Positions 1 to 8,583 of a DNA stretch of 14,737 nt are shown in pieces; within the stretch, counting starts at the first letter, position 1, and the number at the start of each line of letters is the position of its first letter. The stretch is from positions 1 through 14,737 of the forward strand of contig JAJJLU010004332.1 of NCBI GenBank assembly GCA_023807065.1. Reading direction: 5' to 3'. A program made the translations under genes and the position numbers. Origin of the DNA: Isotricha intestinalis (taxonomy: Eukaryota; Ciliophora; Litostomatea; Vestibuliferida; Isotrichidae). Below the pieces are notes generated by a model, which worked only from the letters and a program-made list of their open reading frames with translations, made no database searches and was not told the origin of the DNA.

Positions 1-558
1 GATGAATTTGTAATTATTCAATATCCAAGAGGAGATGATGTTTCTTTTGCTGAAGGATATATTAATAATATTCAAAACAATTATAAAATATTTCATTCAA
101 TTAATACTGAAGATGGTTCTTCTGGTTCTCCTTTAATTTTAGATACAAGAAATTTAAAAGTTATTGGAATTCATTGTGGAAAATATAAAAATTTGAATAG
201 AGGAGTTTATATGAAAGAAATTATTAAAGATATTGAAAAACAAATATTAGATGATAATCAAAATAATATTATTCAAAAATGGAAATGTCCTATTTGTTCT
301 TGTAAAACAAATTTAATTAATAATCCTATTTGTTCTATTTGTGGTAATAATATTAATAAAAATAATAATAATAAATATAATAATAATAATATTGATCAAA
401 ATTATTTTAATTCTTATGTTAATAAACAATTTAATCAATATTCATTTTACAATAATCAAAAGAATAATAATATATTTAGAAAAAACAAATATTTGTGTAA
501 TGCTGTTTGTATAAGTAAAAAAGCTCCTTTTTTTGATTTTCATATTAATATGTTATAA
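1..558 (+). CDS. Trypsin-like serine protease with C-terminal zinc finger, 5' truncated by window edge
   Basis: The frame is open from base 1 to a TAA at 556-558 (185 codons); the start and the catalytic His and Asp lie outside the window. The visible part has the chymotrypsin-fold nucleophile motif GSSGSP (about codons 41-46) followed by a VIGIHCG strand, as in trypsin-like peptidases. A helix then leads to a four-cysteine module of the form W-x-C-x2-C-x11-C-x2-C-G (codons 94-114), close to a RanBP2-type zinc finger. Beyond it lies an Asn-rich linker. The last 27 codons before the stop have no counterpart in the inverted copy at 13117-14088, with which bases 1-260 share all but about seven positions. 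Function inferred: an intracellular peptidase with a protein- or RNA-binding finger; substrate unknown. The protease call is firm; whether this copy is functional is not, because its C-terminus differs from its sister. Confidence 0.8.
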   Translation, partial: DEFVIIQYPRGDDVSFAEGYINNIQNNYKIFHSINTEDGSSGSPLILDTRNLKVIGIHCGKYKNLNRGVYMKEIIKDIEKQILDDNQNNIIQKWKCPICSCKTNLINNPICSICGNNINKNNNNKYNNNNIDQNYFNSYVNKQFNQYSFYNNQKNNNIFRKNKYLCNAVCISKKAPFFDFHINML

Positions 559-903
559 AATATTTTTAAATATTATAAGAAAGTTGCAGATATAGAAAAA
601 AATTAGAAATTGATAAAAAATTTTAATGATTCAAAGATTACAAGGAATTAAATATACTAATAAAAATTCTTAATATAAATTTTTAAAAATACATTTAAAA
701 ATCCTTCTTTCAGTATAAATGAACAAAAATTTTCAAATCAAACAATGAAATTCAATCCTATAGGAAAATATAAAAAAGAATATGAGAATAAGGAATATGA
801 TTTATACACTTATGAATAATTTAATAATCTGTAATAAATAAAATAATAAGAATATTATGATAGTTTTTAAAAAATAAAATAATATTTTAGTTAGTAAATG
901 TGA
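559..903 (+). pseudogene. Decayed, in-frame remnant of the protease C-terminus
   Basis: After the TAA at 556 the same frame continues to the first TGA at 901, interrupted only by TAA or TAG (14 more, for example 604, 649, 658, 817, 892). Within it, 730-816 encodes a segment matching the C-terminus of the inverted copy: it shares the words KFNP and YENKEYDLYT. The TAA at 817 aligns with a CAA (Gln) codon there. The left copy carries 255 extra bases (about 475-730), an exact multiple of three. The tail's cysteines are lost (TGT to TAT at one position). I read this as a degenerate 3' end of the gene at 1-558; the frame agreement could be chance for the less similar parts. Confidence 0.55.
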
Positions 904-978
904 TATTAATATTTAGCAAGTATCTTTTTTTTATTATTTTTTAGAAAATATATCTTATTTATAATTTTAAGATTGTAT

Positions 979-1374
979 TACCGTAAATCCGGGGGGTTTC
1001 CCCCCCGAGAGAGTTTATTTCTAATAAATGTATGATTAGGTAAAAGAAATAAAAATATTTTTTCACAATTTAAAGAAAGTAGTCTTTTAGATTATTCTAA
1101 AAAGACTGAACAAAATAATAAAATGGATATTGATAATGAGTAATAAATATTTAAAAATTTAAATTAAATTTTAATTTAAATTTATACAGATCAGAAAAAA
1201 CTAATTACCTAATTAAAAGCTAATTAAATATAAATTAATTATAATTCAGTAATATTGATTATAAAATTTTTATTCATGCTTTATCAAATTTCTAATAATT
1301 TAGTTAATTATGATAAATAATTTTTTAATTTATAATAGGGCAGGCCGAGGAAACCTCCCCCCGGATTTACGGTA
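979..1374. mobile_element. MITE-like element with GC-rich terminal inverted repeats
   Basis: TACCGTAAATCCGGGGGG at 979-996 recurs as its exact reverse complement at 1357-1374. If the outermost TA is a target-site duplication, the repeats are 16 bp and the element is about 392 bp, as in Tc1/mariner-type MITEs. Just inside each end is a GC-rich hairpin with a 3-base loop: GGGGGG-TTT-CCCCCC at 991-1005 on the left, and GAGG-AAA-CCTC at 1347-1357 on the right. These are the only strongly GC-rich stretches in the window. The roughly 330 bases between are AT-rich with no reading frame of note, so it would depend on a transposase elsewhere. A ciliate internal eliminated sequence is an alternative, but the ends do not match the Paramecium consensus. 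Confidence 0.75.
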
Positions 1375-1666
1375 TTTCTATTAAATTTTTTATAGTCTGT
1401 ATTATTAAAATTATATATTTTAGATATGGATTTTGGGAGAAACAATATTAAAACAATAATAAATGAAGAAGAGTGTAATATTATGATAGAACTTCAATAT
1501 TATATTGCAACAATATTAAAACTAATATTAATATTAATGATTATAACTTATTATCTTTGAATTTTTATAACATTTCCTAAATTATAATTAAATAAATATA
1601 ATAAAAATTTGAAAAAAATTAACAAATAAACTTTATATTACAAACAAAAAAAATTTAAAAAACAAT
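1375..1666. other. Intergenic stretch 3' of the kinase gene
   Basis: AT-rich spacer between the MITE-like element and the end of the DYRK gene. It holds one short frame (1426-1560 +, 44 codons, ending in a hydrophobic segment), which I do not call a gene. No RNA gene or repeat is visible. The 3' UTR of the kinase must lie here. Confidence 0.5.
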
Positions 1667-3427
1667 TTATTCATCATTATTTAAAATATCTTCAATTTTC
1701 TTATTGTGAATTTCTAACATATCCTTTTGAAAATCTTTAATAATCCATTTATGTTTTAAAGCATTGAAAGGAGTTAATCTATTTTTTCTATCCCATTTTA
1801 AACATTCTTCAACAAAACGAACAAAATCTTTATCAGCAAATTTTAATCTTTTTCTAATACTTTTAGTATTAGGTTTTCTAATTTTTCCAAATGAAGTTTT
1901 TTTTTCTAAGCAATTACCAAATTGATCAAAGAATAAATTTTTTTTAGGACTATTATCAATCATAAATTTAGGAGGTAAGCCTAAAAATTCAATAATATAA
2001 TATAATTGATCATATTCATTTTCTCCTGGAAAAATAGGTTTCCCAGTATATAATTCATATAATAAACATCCTAAACTCCACATATCAATTTCAATATCAT
2101 ATTCTAATCCTAAAATTACTTCTGGAGCTCTGTAAAATCTACTTTGAATATAACAATATATTTTTTCTGAGGTAAAACAACTTGAACCAAAATCTATTAT
2201 TTTTAAACCTGTTAAACCTTTTGTTATTAATAATATATTTTCTGGCTTTAAATCACAATGAATTATATGAAAGTGTTTTAAACATAATAAGGAAAATAAT
2301 ATTTGAATGGTAAATTTTTTTATTATTTTTAAATCGAAACCTTCGTAATTACTTAATTGGATTTCTTCATATAAATTATTTGCTAATAATTCAAATACTA
2401 AACAATAATGTTCTTTATGAATAAAAAAATTTTTTAATTGAACAAAATTTCCAAATTGTTGAGGATCATGTTTTTTTATATATTCTAATAATTTAATTTC
2501 TATTTTTGCTTGTTTATTTGTTTTATCTTGCTTTTTTATTATTTTTATACATACATATTCTTTTAATTTATTATCATAACATTTTAATGATATTCCAAAA
2601 GATCCTTTTCCTAAAATATTTATTATTTCATATCTATTATTATTTAATTTTTCTCCTATTTCTATTATATAATTTCCTTCTTTATCATCTATTTCTTTTA
2701 ATATTTCATCTGATGTTTTATTTAAGTTTTTTGTTTGAGGTAAATCTAATTTTTTTTTTGATTTTAATTTTTTTATTTCATTCGAATTATTATTTTTATT
2801 TTTATTATTTTCATTACTTATTGATTTTCTTTTATTAATATTTTTATTATTATTATTATTATTTATTACTTTTTTAATTGTTGATTGTCTTATTTTTTTA
2901 CTTATATTATTTATATTATTAATATTATTAATTTCATTATCATTTGCTTTTATTTTTGTAGGAATTTTTTGAAAAAAAGAAGGTTGAATTTCATTTTTTG
3001 GATTATTAATAAAATTATGTTTATAATAAGAAGAAGGAGTAATTTTATCTTCTGATTCATAACTTTTTGAAGAAGTACTTTCATTACTTTTATTTAATAT
3101 TTTTTTACTTTTTCTTAATGAATTTTTTAAAGGAAAATTATTTAATTTTTTTGAACTTATTTTACTTGTTGTTTCTCTTCCAAATTCTGGACTTGGTACT
3201 TTTGTTTTACTTAAAATTAAATCTTCACTTTTTTCTCTTTTTATTATTTTCTTTTTATTTACTTTATTTAATGTATTTAATATTTCTTTTTGGGCCTTTA
3301 TTTTTTTCTCTATTATATTGCTTTCTAAATTTGATTTTAATCCCTTTGGTTTTTTCTTTATACTATATTTATCATTACTTAAAGATTTATATTCTGATTT
3401 TTTTAAATTACATATTGATGTTTTCAT
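1667..3427 (-). CDS. DYRK: DYRK-family (class 2-like) dual-specificity protein kinase
   Basis: 586 aa, ATG at 3427 in an A-rich context. Residues 1-235 are low-complexity, Lys/Ser/Asn-rich and probably disordered. The kinase domain runs from about 266 to 563: glycine loop GKGSFG (273-278), catalytic Lys in CIKII (295), HCDLKPEN with catalytic Asp 392, DFG (412-414), the DYRK activation-loop Y-x-Y (YCY, 424-426) followed by IQSRFYRAPEV, and IDMWSLG. A DD-x-x-G-x-Y stretch just before the domain (about 247-253) resembles the segment preceding the domain in DYRK2/Pom1-type kinases. Known biology: the enzyme autophosphorylates the second loop tyrosine during folding, then phosphorylates Ser/Thr substrates in cell-cycle, polarity or stress control; the substrate here is unknown. 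The long C-terminal lobe insertion of the family is present. It is transcribed divergently from the PROPPIN, 105 bases apart. Synonymous sites favour A in the first two thirds and T in the last third. Confidence 0.96.
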   Translation of the reverse strand: MKTSICNLKKSEYKSLSNDKYSIKKKPKGLKSNLESNIIEKKIKAQKEILNTLNKVNKKKIIKREKSEDLILSKTKVPSPEFGRETTSKISSKKLNNFPLKNSLRKSKKILNKSNESTSSKSYESEDKITPSSYYKHNFINNPKNEIQPSFFQKIPTKIKANDNEINNINNINNISKKIRQSTIKKVINNNNNNKNINKRKSISNENNKNKNNNSNEIKKLKSKKKLDLPQTKNLNKTSDEILKEIDDKEGNYIIEIGEKLNNNRYEIINILGKGSFGISLKCYDNKLKEYVCIKIIKKQDKTNKQAKIEIKLLEYIKKHDPQQFGNFVQLKNFFIHKEHYCLVFELLANNLYEEIQLSNYEGFDLKIIKKFTIQILFSLLCLKHFHIIHCDLKPENILLITKGLTGLKIIDFGSSCFTSEKIYCYIQSRFYRAPEVILGLEYDIEIDMWSLGCLLYELYTGKPIFPGENEYDQLYYIIEFLGLPPKFMIDNSPKKNLFFDQFGNCLEKKTSFGKIRKPNTKSIRKRLKFADKDFVRFVEECLKWDRKNRLTPFNALKHKWIIKDFQKDMLEIHNKKIEDILNNDE

Positions 3428-3532
3428 TTTAAGAAAATAATTTAATAATAAATTATTATAAACAACTTTAAAAATTTATATTTTTAATACATTTAAAAAA
3501 ATATATTTAAAAAAAAATAAATAAACTAAAAA
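3428..3532. promoter_or_regulatory. Shared divergent promoter region of DYRK and PROPPIN
   Basis: Only 105 bases separate the two start codons, so both promoters and 5' UTRs must fit here. It is almost pure A/T, with T-rich then A-rich halves toward the respective genes. No specific transcription-factor site can be assigned by eye. Confidence 0.55.
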
Positions 3533-4720
3533 ATGGAATCAGAAATAAAAATTCCAGACGATTTTGTAGATATAAAAGAAATAACAGATTATCAAGAAGA
3601 AATATTATATATATCAATAAATCAAGATCAAACATATATATCAATAGGTACAAAAACAGGTTTTAAATTATATTCAATATCTCCATGTCAATTAATATAT
3701 GAATCAAAATGTGGTCCAATAAAAATAGTAGAAATGTTAAATTCAACAAATTTAGTATTATTAATAGGTCAAAATGAAATAGGAGATTTTTCCCCAAGAA
3801 AAGTAACAATATATAAAACAAATGATAATTCAGTCATTTGTTCTTTTTGGCCTTTTCCAAATATAATATCAATGGCAAAACTAAATAAACAAAGAATAAT
3901 ATTATTAGAAAATTCCATAATTCATATTTTCTCAACAATAGATATGAAATCATTACATTCATTAGATATAGGAAATGACAATAATAATAATAATAGTAAT
4001 AATAATAATATAAATTATACAAATAAAATAACATTAAGTCCATCATCAGATAAGAATAATTTCTTAATATATTCAACAAGTGAAAATGAAGGAATTCTTA
4101 AAATATATGATTTATTATATTTAACATATAAAACAACTATTCAAGCTCATAAAGGACCAATAGAAAAAATGAGTATAAATTCAAATGGTGATTTATTAGT
4201 CACTTCTTCAATTAAAGGAACTACAATTAGAGTTTTTTCTCTTCCTAAAGGAGATAAATTATATACTTTTAGAAGGGGCTATTCTAATGCTAAAATATTT
4301 TCGATTAATTTTGATATTGAAACTAAAAGTAAAATTGTTTTACTAAGTGATACTGGAACTATTCATATTTTTGATTTAAATAAAAAACAAATTTTTAATA
4401 ATAATAATCATAGTATTTCTGAAAGTATTTGTGATGAGCATAAAAAAGGAATTTTTAATTATTTTACTGATTATATTAAAAATAATAATTTTATTAATAA
4501 AAATTATGAAGATATATATAATTATGAAAGACCTATTATCAGTGGAAATTTCCCTGACATTAAAACTAAAAATATTATTTGCTTTAATGGAAATAATACT
4601 AATGAAATTATCACTGTTAGCGAAAATGGTATTTATCATTTATTTAATGTTGATTATAAAAATAATAAAATTACTAAAATCTCAAAAGAAATTTTAGATG
4701 AACTTAAATTAATTATTTGA
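3533..4720 (+). CDS. ATG18: PROPPIN, Atg18/WIPI-family phosphoinositide-binding beta-propeller
   Basis: 395 aa, single exon, ATG preceded by a run of A, stop TGA. The seven-bladed propeller is recognised by the family signature: QAHKGPI (about 204-210), a blade with GTTIRVFSLPKGDKLYTF (about 229-246), then the diagnostic FRRG (246-249) and AKIFSINF. The two arginines of FRRG line the two phosphoinositide sites (PI3P and PI(3,5)P2) in known PROPPINs. An earlier blade shows WPFPNIISMAKLNKQRIILL, a typical WIPI-like segment. Expected role: recruitment to phagophore or endosomal membranes in autophagy or vacuolar trafficking. Oddities: an Asn run (about 149-160) coded almost purely by AAT sits between blades, and an Asn-rich loop of about 50 residues lies between the last blades. 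Which PROPPIN subtype (Atg18, Atg21, Hsv2, or WIPI1/2 versus 3/4) cannot be decided by eye. Confidence 0.94.
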   Translation: MESEIKIPDDFVDIKEITDYQEEILYISINQDQTYISIGTKTGFKLYSISPCQLIYESKCGPIKIVEMLNSTNLVLLIGQNEIGDFSPRKVTIYKTNDNSVICSFWPFPNIISMAKLNKQRIILLENSIIHIFSTIDMKSLHSLDIGNDNNNNNSNNNNINYTNKITLSPSSDKNNFLIYSTSENEGILKIYDLLYLTYKTTIQAHKGPIEKMSINSNGDLLVTSSIKGTTIRVFSLPKGDKLYTFRRGYSNAKIFSINFDIETKSKIVLLSDTGTIHIFDLNKKQIFNNNNHSISESICDEHKKGIFNYFTDYIKNNNFINKNYEDIYNYERPIISGNFPDIKTKNIICFNGNNTNEIITVSENGIYHLFNVDYKNNKITKISKEILDELKLII

Positions 4721-4825
4721 TATTTTTTTATATATTATTTATAAATTTTAACTATTATAAAAATAGTTTTTAATTTATTAAAAATAATTTTGATTTAAAT
4801 AAAAAAAAATTCAAATTCAATTAAT
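4721..4825. terminator. Shared convergent 3' region of PROPPIN and POC1
   Basis: 105 bases between two converging stop codons must contain both 3' UTRs and polyadenylation sites. It is A/T-only in most of its length. AATAAA-like words are too common here to single one out. Confidence 0.4.
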
Positions 4826-6521
4826 TTATTTCTTAATATTATCGTCTTTTTTTGGGGAAATAATTTCTTTTTCAAAGTCTTCAAGATGATTTCCTATATC
4901 TTCAAAAATTTCAACAGGTACTTTTTCATTATTATTTAAATTATGATTTAAATTATCAGGTTTTAAATTTTCTTCAAAAACATTTTTAACATTAAACTTT
5001 TCTTGATAATATTTCATAGTATCTTTTAAATTTTCAGCATTTTCTAAATTTTCTTTTAACTCCATTTTTTTTTCTTCTTCTTCATCAATAATATTATTTT
5101 CATTTTCATTAATAAAACCTTCATCATTAATATTATTATCATGAATATCATTATTAAAAATATTATCATTATTAATTTGATTAATATTATTATTCTTTTG
5201 ATTTCTTTCTTTATATAAACTAGAAACTTGACTTTCTAATTTTTCTAATCTTTCATTCATATTATTCATATTATTTCCTACAATTTCCATTTTATTTAAC
5301 AATTTATCTAAATAATTTTTAAAACTATTATTTCCCATATTAAAGTTACTAAAATTAGTATTATCATAAAATTTATTACCAGAATTTTGCATATCATTAT
5401 TACTTCCACTAAAATTATTATTATTACTGACAAAATAAACATTACTTTTATATTCTTCAATATCATCAATACTTTTTTTATATTTACTCTTATTAAATTT
5501 ACTATTAAAATAATCATTATTATTCTTATCAACAATATCACTTTTCCAAATCATTAATAAACTATCAGTACCTCCACTTAAAAAGTAATGTCCACAAGGT
5601 GAAAAATTAACAGAACAAATTGGTGCTTCATGTCCTAATAAAGTATATAATAATTTTCCATTAATTAAATCAAATATTTTTATTGTTGAATCCATACTTG
5701 AACTTATAATATATTTACCTGAATTATGAAATGATATTGATGTGATACTTCCAGTATGAGAAGAATATATTTGAATTATATTATTACTTCTTATATCATA
5801 TAATTTTATTTTCTTATCATGTGAACCTGATATAATATAATTTCCTTCGGGAGAAAAATTTATTGTGTTTACATTTGATGTATTATCATTATATGTTATT
5901 GTATTTATTTTCTTTGTTAAATCCCATAATTTTATTGTTTTATCTTTACTACATGATCCTATTATATTTTGAAATGGAGAAAATTTTACTTTATTTATTA
6001 TATTTGAATGACCGTATAAAGTTCCTTTAAATTTTTTTTCTTCTAAAGAAAATATTTTCATATTTTTATCATTTGATCCAGTTAATATTAAATTAGAATC
6101 AGGAGAAAAATCAACTGAATTAACAGGAGAATTATGACATTTTAACAATTGAGAAGTTCCATTTCTAAAAAATATAATTTTAAATTAATAAATATTTATT
6201 TACATTTTATTATTCCATATTCTAACTGTATTATCACTTGATGCTGAAGCTATTAAATTACCTATATTATTTATTGCTATTTCATTTATTGATGATTTAT
6301 GTCCTTTAAATTTATAAGGACGAGTATTTGGAAGAAAATTAAATACTAATATATTTCCATCTTCACTTCCTGTTATTGCTTGTTTCCTATTATTTATATT
6401 TAATTTTAATTTACATATTTGGATTAAATAAACATGAATTTATTGTATCTGTATTTCCTTTAAATATTCTTTGTATTTTTGGTTCTAGAAATTTAGTTTG
6501 GGATTTTATTGTTGAATTCAT
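4826..6521 (-). CDS. POC1: POC1 centriole/basal-body WD40 protein, three exons
   Basis: I join 6521-6415, 6386-6204 and 6164-4826 on the minus strand: 1629 nt, 542 aa. The single long frame lacks the first 102 residues, which the two upstream exons supply; splicing restores WD repeats 1 and 2. Seven WD40 repeats span about residues 17-304. The second repeat (YKFKGHKSSIN to TVRIWNN) and the last two (DSTIKIFDLINGKLLYTLLG, then GHYFLSGGTDSLLMIWKS) closely follow animal and ciliate POC1. An Asn-rich linker leads to a coiled coil at about 381-416 (LDKLLNKMEIVGNNMNN onward), in the position of the conserved C-terminal Poc1 motif. The acidic, Asn-rich tail beyond it is longer than in typical POC1. 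Known role: stabilising triplet microtubules and the inner scaffold of centrioles and basal bodies, so the organism should build cilia or flagella. Repeat 1 has GN where GH is usual. Katanin p80 is the main alternative, but the repeat sequences and C-terminus favour POC1. Confidence 0.92.
6165..6203 (-). other. POC1 intron 2, 39 nt, GT-AG
   Basis: On the minus strand it begins GTAAAT and ends TTTTTTAG. Removing it joins ...RIWNN and KINGTSQLLKCHN in frame, matching the loop between WD repeats 2 and 3 in POC1. Reading through it meets a stop at once. Confidence 0.88.
6387..6414 (-). other. POC1 intron 1, 28 nt, GT-AG
   Basis: On the minus strand it begins GTAAATT and ends AATAATAG. Its removal joins ...LFNPNM to KQAITGSEDG in frame, completing WD repeat 1 (compare the family's TKQLASGS). 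Read through, it contains an immediate TAA. At 28 nt it is among the shorter spliceosomal introns known. Confidence 0.87.
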
Positions 6522-6641
6522 TTTTTTTTAATTAAAATTTTAAATAATGAATATGTTTATTTTTAAAAAAAAAGAAGTTTTAAAAATTAAAAAAATATAA
6601 ATTTTATTTACTTTTTTTTTCTTAAAATTTTACTTTTTTTT
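6522..6641 (-). promoter_or_regulatory. POC1 upstream region, also the 3' region of the next gene
   Basis: 120 bases between the POC1 start and the stop of the upstream gene on the same strand. It consists mainly of A and T tracts; an A run directly precedes the POC1 ATG. It must serve as terminator for one gene and promoter for the next. No discrete site is recognisable. Confidence 0.4.
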
Positions 6642-8471
6642 TCAATTAAATTTCGGCATAGGTTGACTAGTATTTGTATTTTTAGGATAATTATCATTAG
6701 AACTATAAAAATAAGAATCAGTATATTTATGTTCTAAATTTAAATTATTAGGATCATAATCATATCTTAAATCTTTACTTCTTTTAAAATTATCAATAAA
6801 AGAACTTTCATTAATTTTTTGTGAATTTACATTATTAAAATTAGTTTTCATAAAATTAGCAGAATTACTTTTTAATAAATTTTGAGTTGAAAAATTATTA
6901 TTATCATCATTAATTAATTTATTAGTATTCATATTACTAATAAAATGTTGAGATTCTCCTATTCCACTTTGAGTAGGATTATAACTATAATTATAAGTAT
7001 ATTGTTCTGGATCATTTATTTTTGAATCATAATTTGAATTATAATTTGTACTTATTGGTAAATTATTATTATTTGAATTTAAATTTTTATTAAAGTTATT
7101 ATTTGGAAATAATTTCTTTGTTTCTTCATAATTACTTAAATTATTACTTTTTAAATTTTTAATTGTTGAAGGATTAATATTAGTTATAATATCATTATTT
7201 AAATTATTATTATTAAATTGATTTGATTCATTATTAAAAGTGTCATAATTATAATTCGAATCACCAACATTATAATTATTATTACCTTCAGATATATTAA
7301 AATTATTATTATTTGAAGTATAATTATTATTATTTGAATTATTAAATTTATTATTATTAGAAATATTAAAATTACTATTAGGTACTTCTTCAAAATCAAT
7401 ATTTTTCCTTTTAATAAAAGCTTCTGAATTTAATTTAATATTATCAATTTTTTGCAAAATTTTTCCATTTTCTTTTTTTAAACCAATAATTAATTCATCT
7501 TGAGAATCAATTTTACTTTTCATATCTTTCATATGTTTTTTAACAAGAGAAAAGAAATTAATAATTTTATCTTCACTAAAATTTAAAGCAGAAACTTTTT
7601 CCATAGGATTATTATCTAATCCAATTTCATGAAAAAAATTAATCATACTATTAATTTCATTAGCATAAACATTTCTAGCAGAAGTTAATTTAGATTCAAT
7701 ATTTAAATAATCATCATTTTTATCAATAGAAAGCATTTGAATTTTATATTTTAAATTATTATTTTCTTCTCTTAATTTTCTAGATTCATCAATTTCTTTT
7801 GAAGTTTTTCTTAATTTTTCTAAAATATTACTTAAATTTTTAGTATAATTTTTAATCACTTCTGGAAAATTATCTGTTTCTTGTCTTAATTTCATTCTTT
7901 CTATTTCAAATTCATTTAATGATACTGTCTTTGCAAATTCATCACATTGAGATAATATATTATTTTGTTGATTTAATAAATCATTTGATGATGAAATTAA
8001 TCTTTTTAAAGAATCTTTTGTCTTTTTCTCGTTTATTATATTTGAGGAATAATCCACAAAATTATTATTATTATTATTATTATTTATTAAGGCTTTATTA
8101 CTATTATTAATGTTATTATTGTTATTTATAATATTGGGATTTGAATTATTTGAATTTATATTATTTGAATTCAAATTTAAATTTTCTTCATTTGGTGTTC
8201 TACTATTTAAATCAGAATAATTATTCATTGTATAAGGAGAAGTTAATAAATCTGATTTTTCTTCTTCATTATTTTTTAAACTTTTTTTACTAGATTTCTT
8301 TTTTTTTTTCTTAGTTTTTTCCTTAAAAATATCTTTCTCTCCTCCAAAAAGATCTTTCCCTCTTTCTTTCTCTAAAATATTTTTCCTTCCATAAGATTTA
8401 GTTCTTTTCTTATTTCCAGTATCAATTTTACTTTTAACATTAATTAAATCAGGATCTCCTGTATTTTTCAT
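6642..8471 (-). CDS. Unidentified Asn-rich coiled-coil protein
   Basis: 609 aa, ATG at 8471, stop TGA; I do not recognise the family. Order of parts: a basic N-terminus with a run of six lysines (about 54-59) that could act as a nuclear signal; an Asn-rich stretch (about 98-137); a charged, helical, leucine-containing segment at about 152-355 with heptad-like patterning (LEKLRKTSKEIDESRKLREE); then an Asn/Ser-rich, probably disordered C-terminus to 609. The centre of the helical part (about 165-320) is free of Asn runs and looks conserved, so it is the part to search with. No membrane segment, signal peptide or enzymatic motif is visible. It sits directly upstream of POC1 on the same strand and divergent from RPL36. 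A cytoskeletal or centrosomal role is possible only by analogy with other coiled coils. Confidence 0.82.
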   Translation of the reverse strand: MKNTGDPDLINVKSKIDTGNKKRTKSYGRKNILEKERGKDLFGGEKDIFKEKTKKKKKKSSKKSLKNNEEEKSDLLTSPYTMNNYSDLNSRTPNEENLNLNSNNINSNNSNPNIINNNNNINNSNKALINNNNNNNNFVDYSSNIINEKKTKDSLKRLISSSNDLLNQQNNILSQCDEFAKTVSLNEFEIERMKLRQETDNFPEVIKNYTKNLSNILEKLRKTSKEIDESRKLREENNNLKYKIQMLSIDKNDDYLNIESKLTSARNVYANEINSMINFFHEIGLDNNPMEKVSALNFSEDKIINFFSLVKKHMKDMKSKIDSQDELIIGLKKENGKILQKIDNIKLNSEAFIKRKNIDFEEVPNSNFNISNNNKFNNSNNNNYTSNNNNFNISEGNNNYNVGDSNYNYDTFNNESNQFNNNNLNNDIITNINPSTIKNLKSNNLSNYEETKKLFPNNNFNKNLNSNNNNLPISTNYNSNYDSKINDPEQYTYNYSYNPTQSGIGESQHFISNMNTNKLINDDNNNFSTQNLLKSNSANFMKTNFNNVNSQKINESSFIDNFKRSKDLRYDYDPNNLNLEHKYTDSYFYSSNDNYPKNTNTSQPMPKFN

Positions 8472-8583
8472 TTATAAAAAAATAAAAAAAAATACTTTAA
8501 TTAAATAAAAAAATCAAAAAAAAAAATAAAAAAAAATATAAAAGCATATAAAAAACAAATTAAAAAAAATAAAAATATTTAAA
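8472..8583. promoter_or_regulatory. Divergent promoter region of RPL36 and the coiled-coil gene
   Basis: 112 bases between opposite start codons, dominated by A runs on the plus strand with scattered T. It must drive a strongly expressed ribosomal protein gene and its divergent partner. No named element can be identified. Confidence 0.5.

Noticed and set aside
556..903. Ciliate-type genetic code (TAA/TAG read as Gln) for the organism
   Set aside because: RPL36, PEX5, POC1 and DYRK end with TAA exactly where their families end, and no confident coding region contains in-frame TAA or TAG.
2506..2838. Plus-strand frame of 110 codons rich in Leu, Phe, Tyr and Ile (a similar one at 3067-3432)
   Set aside because: These are antisense shadows of the AAT/AAA-rich N-terminal half of the DYRK gene. 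The apparent transmembrane character is just the complement of Asn and Lys codons.
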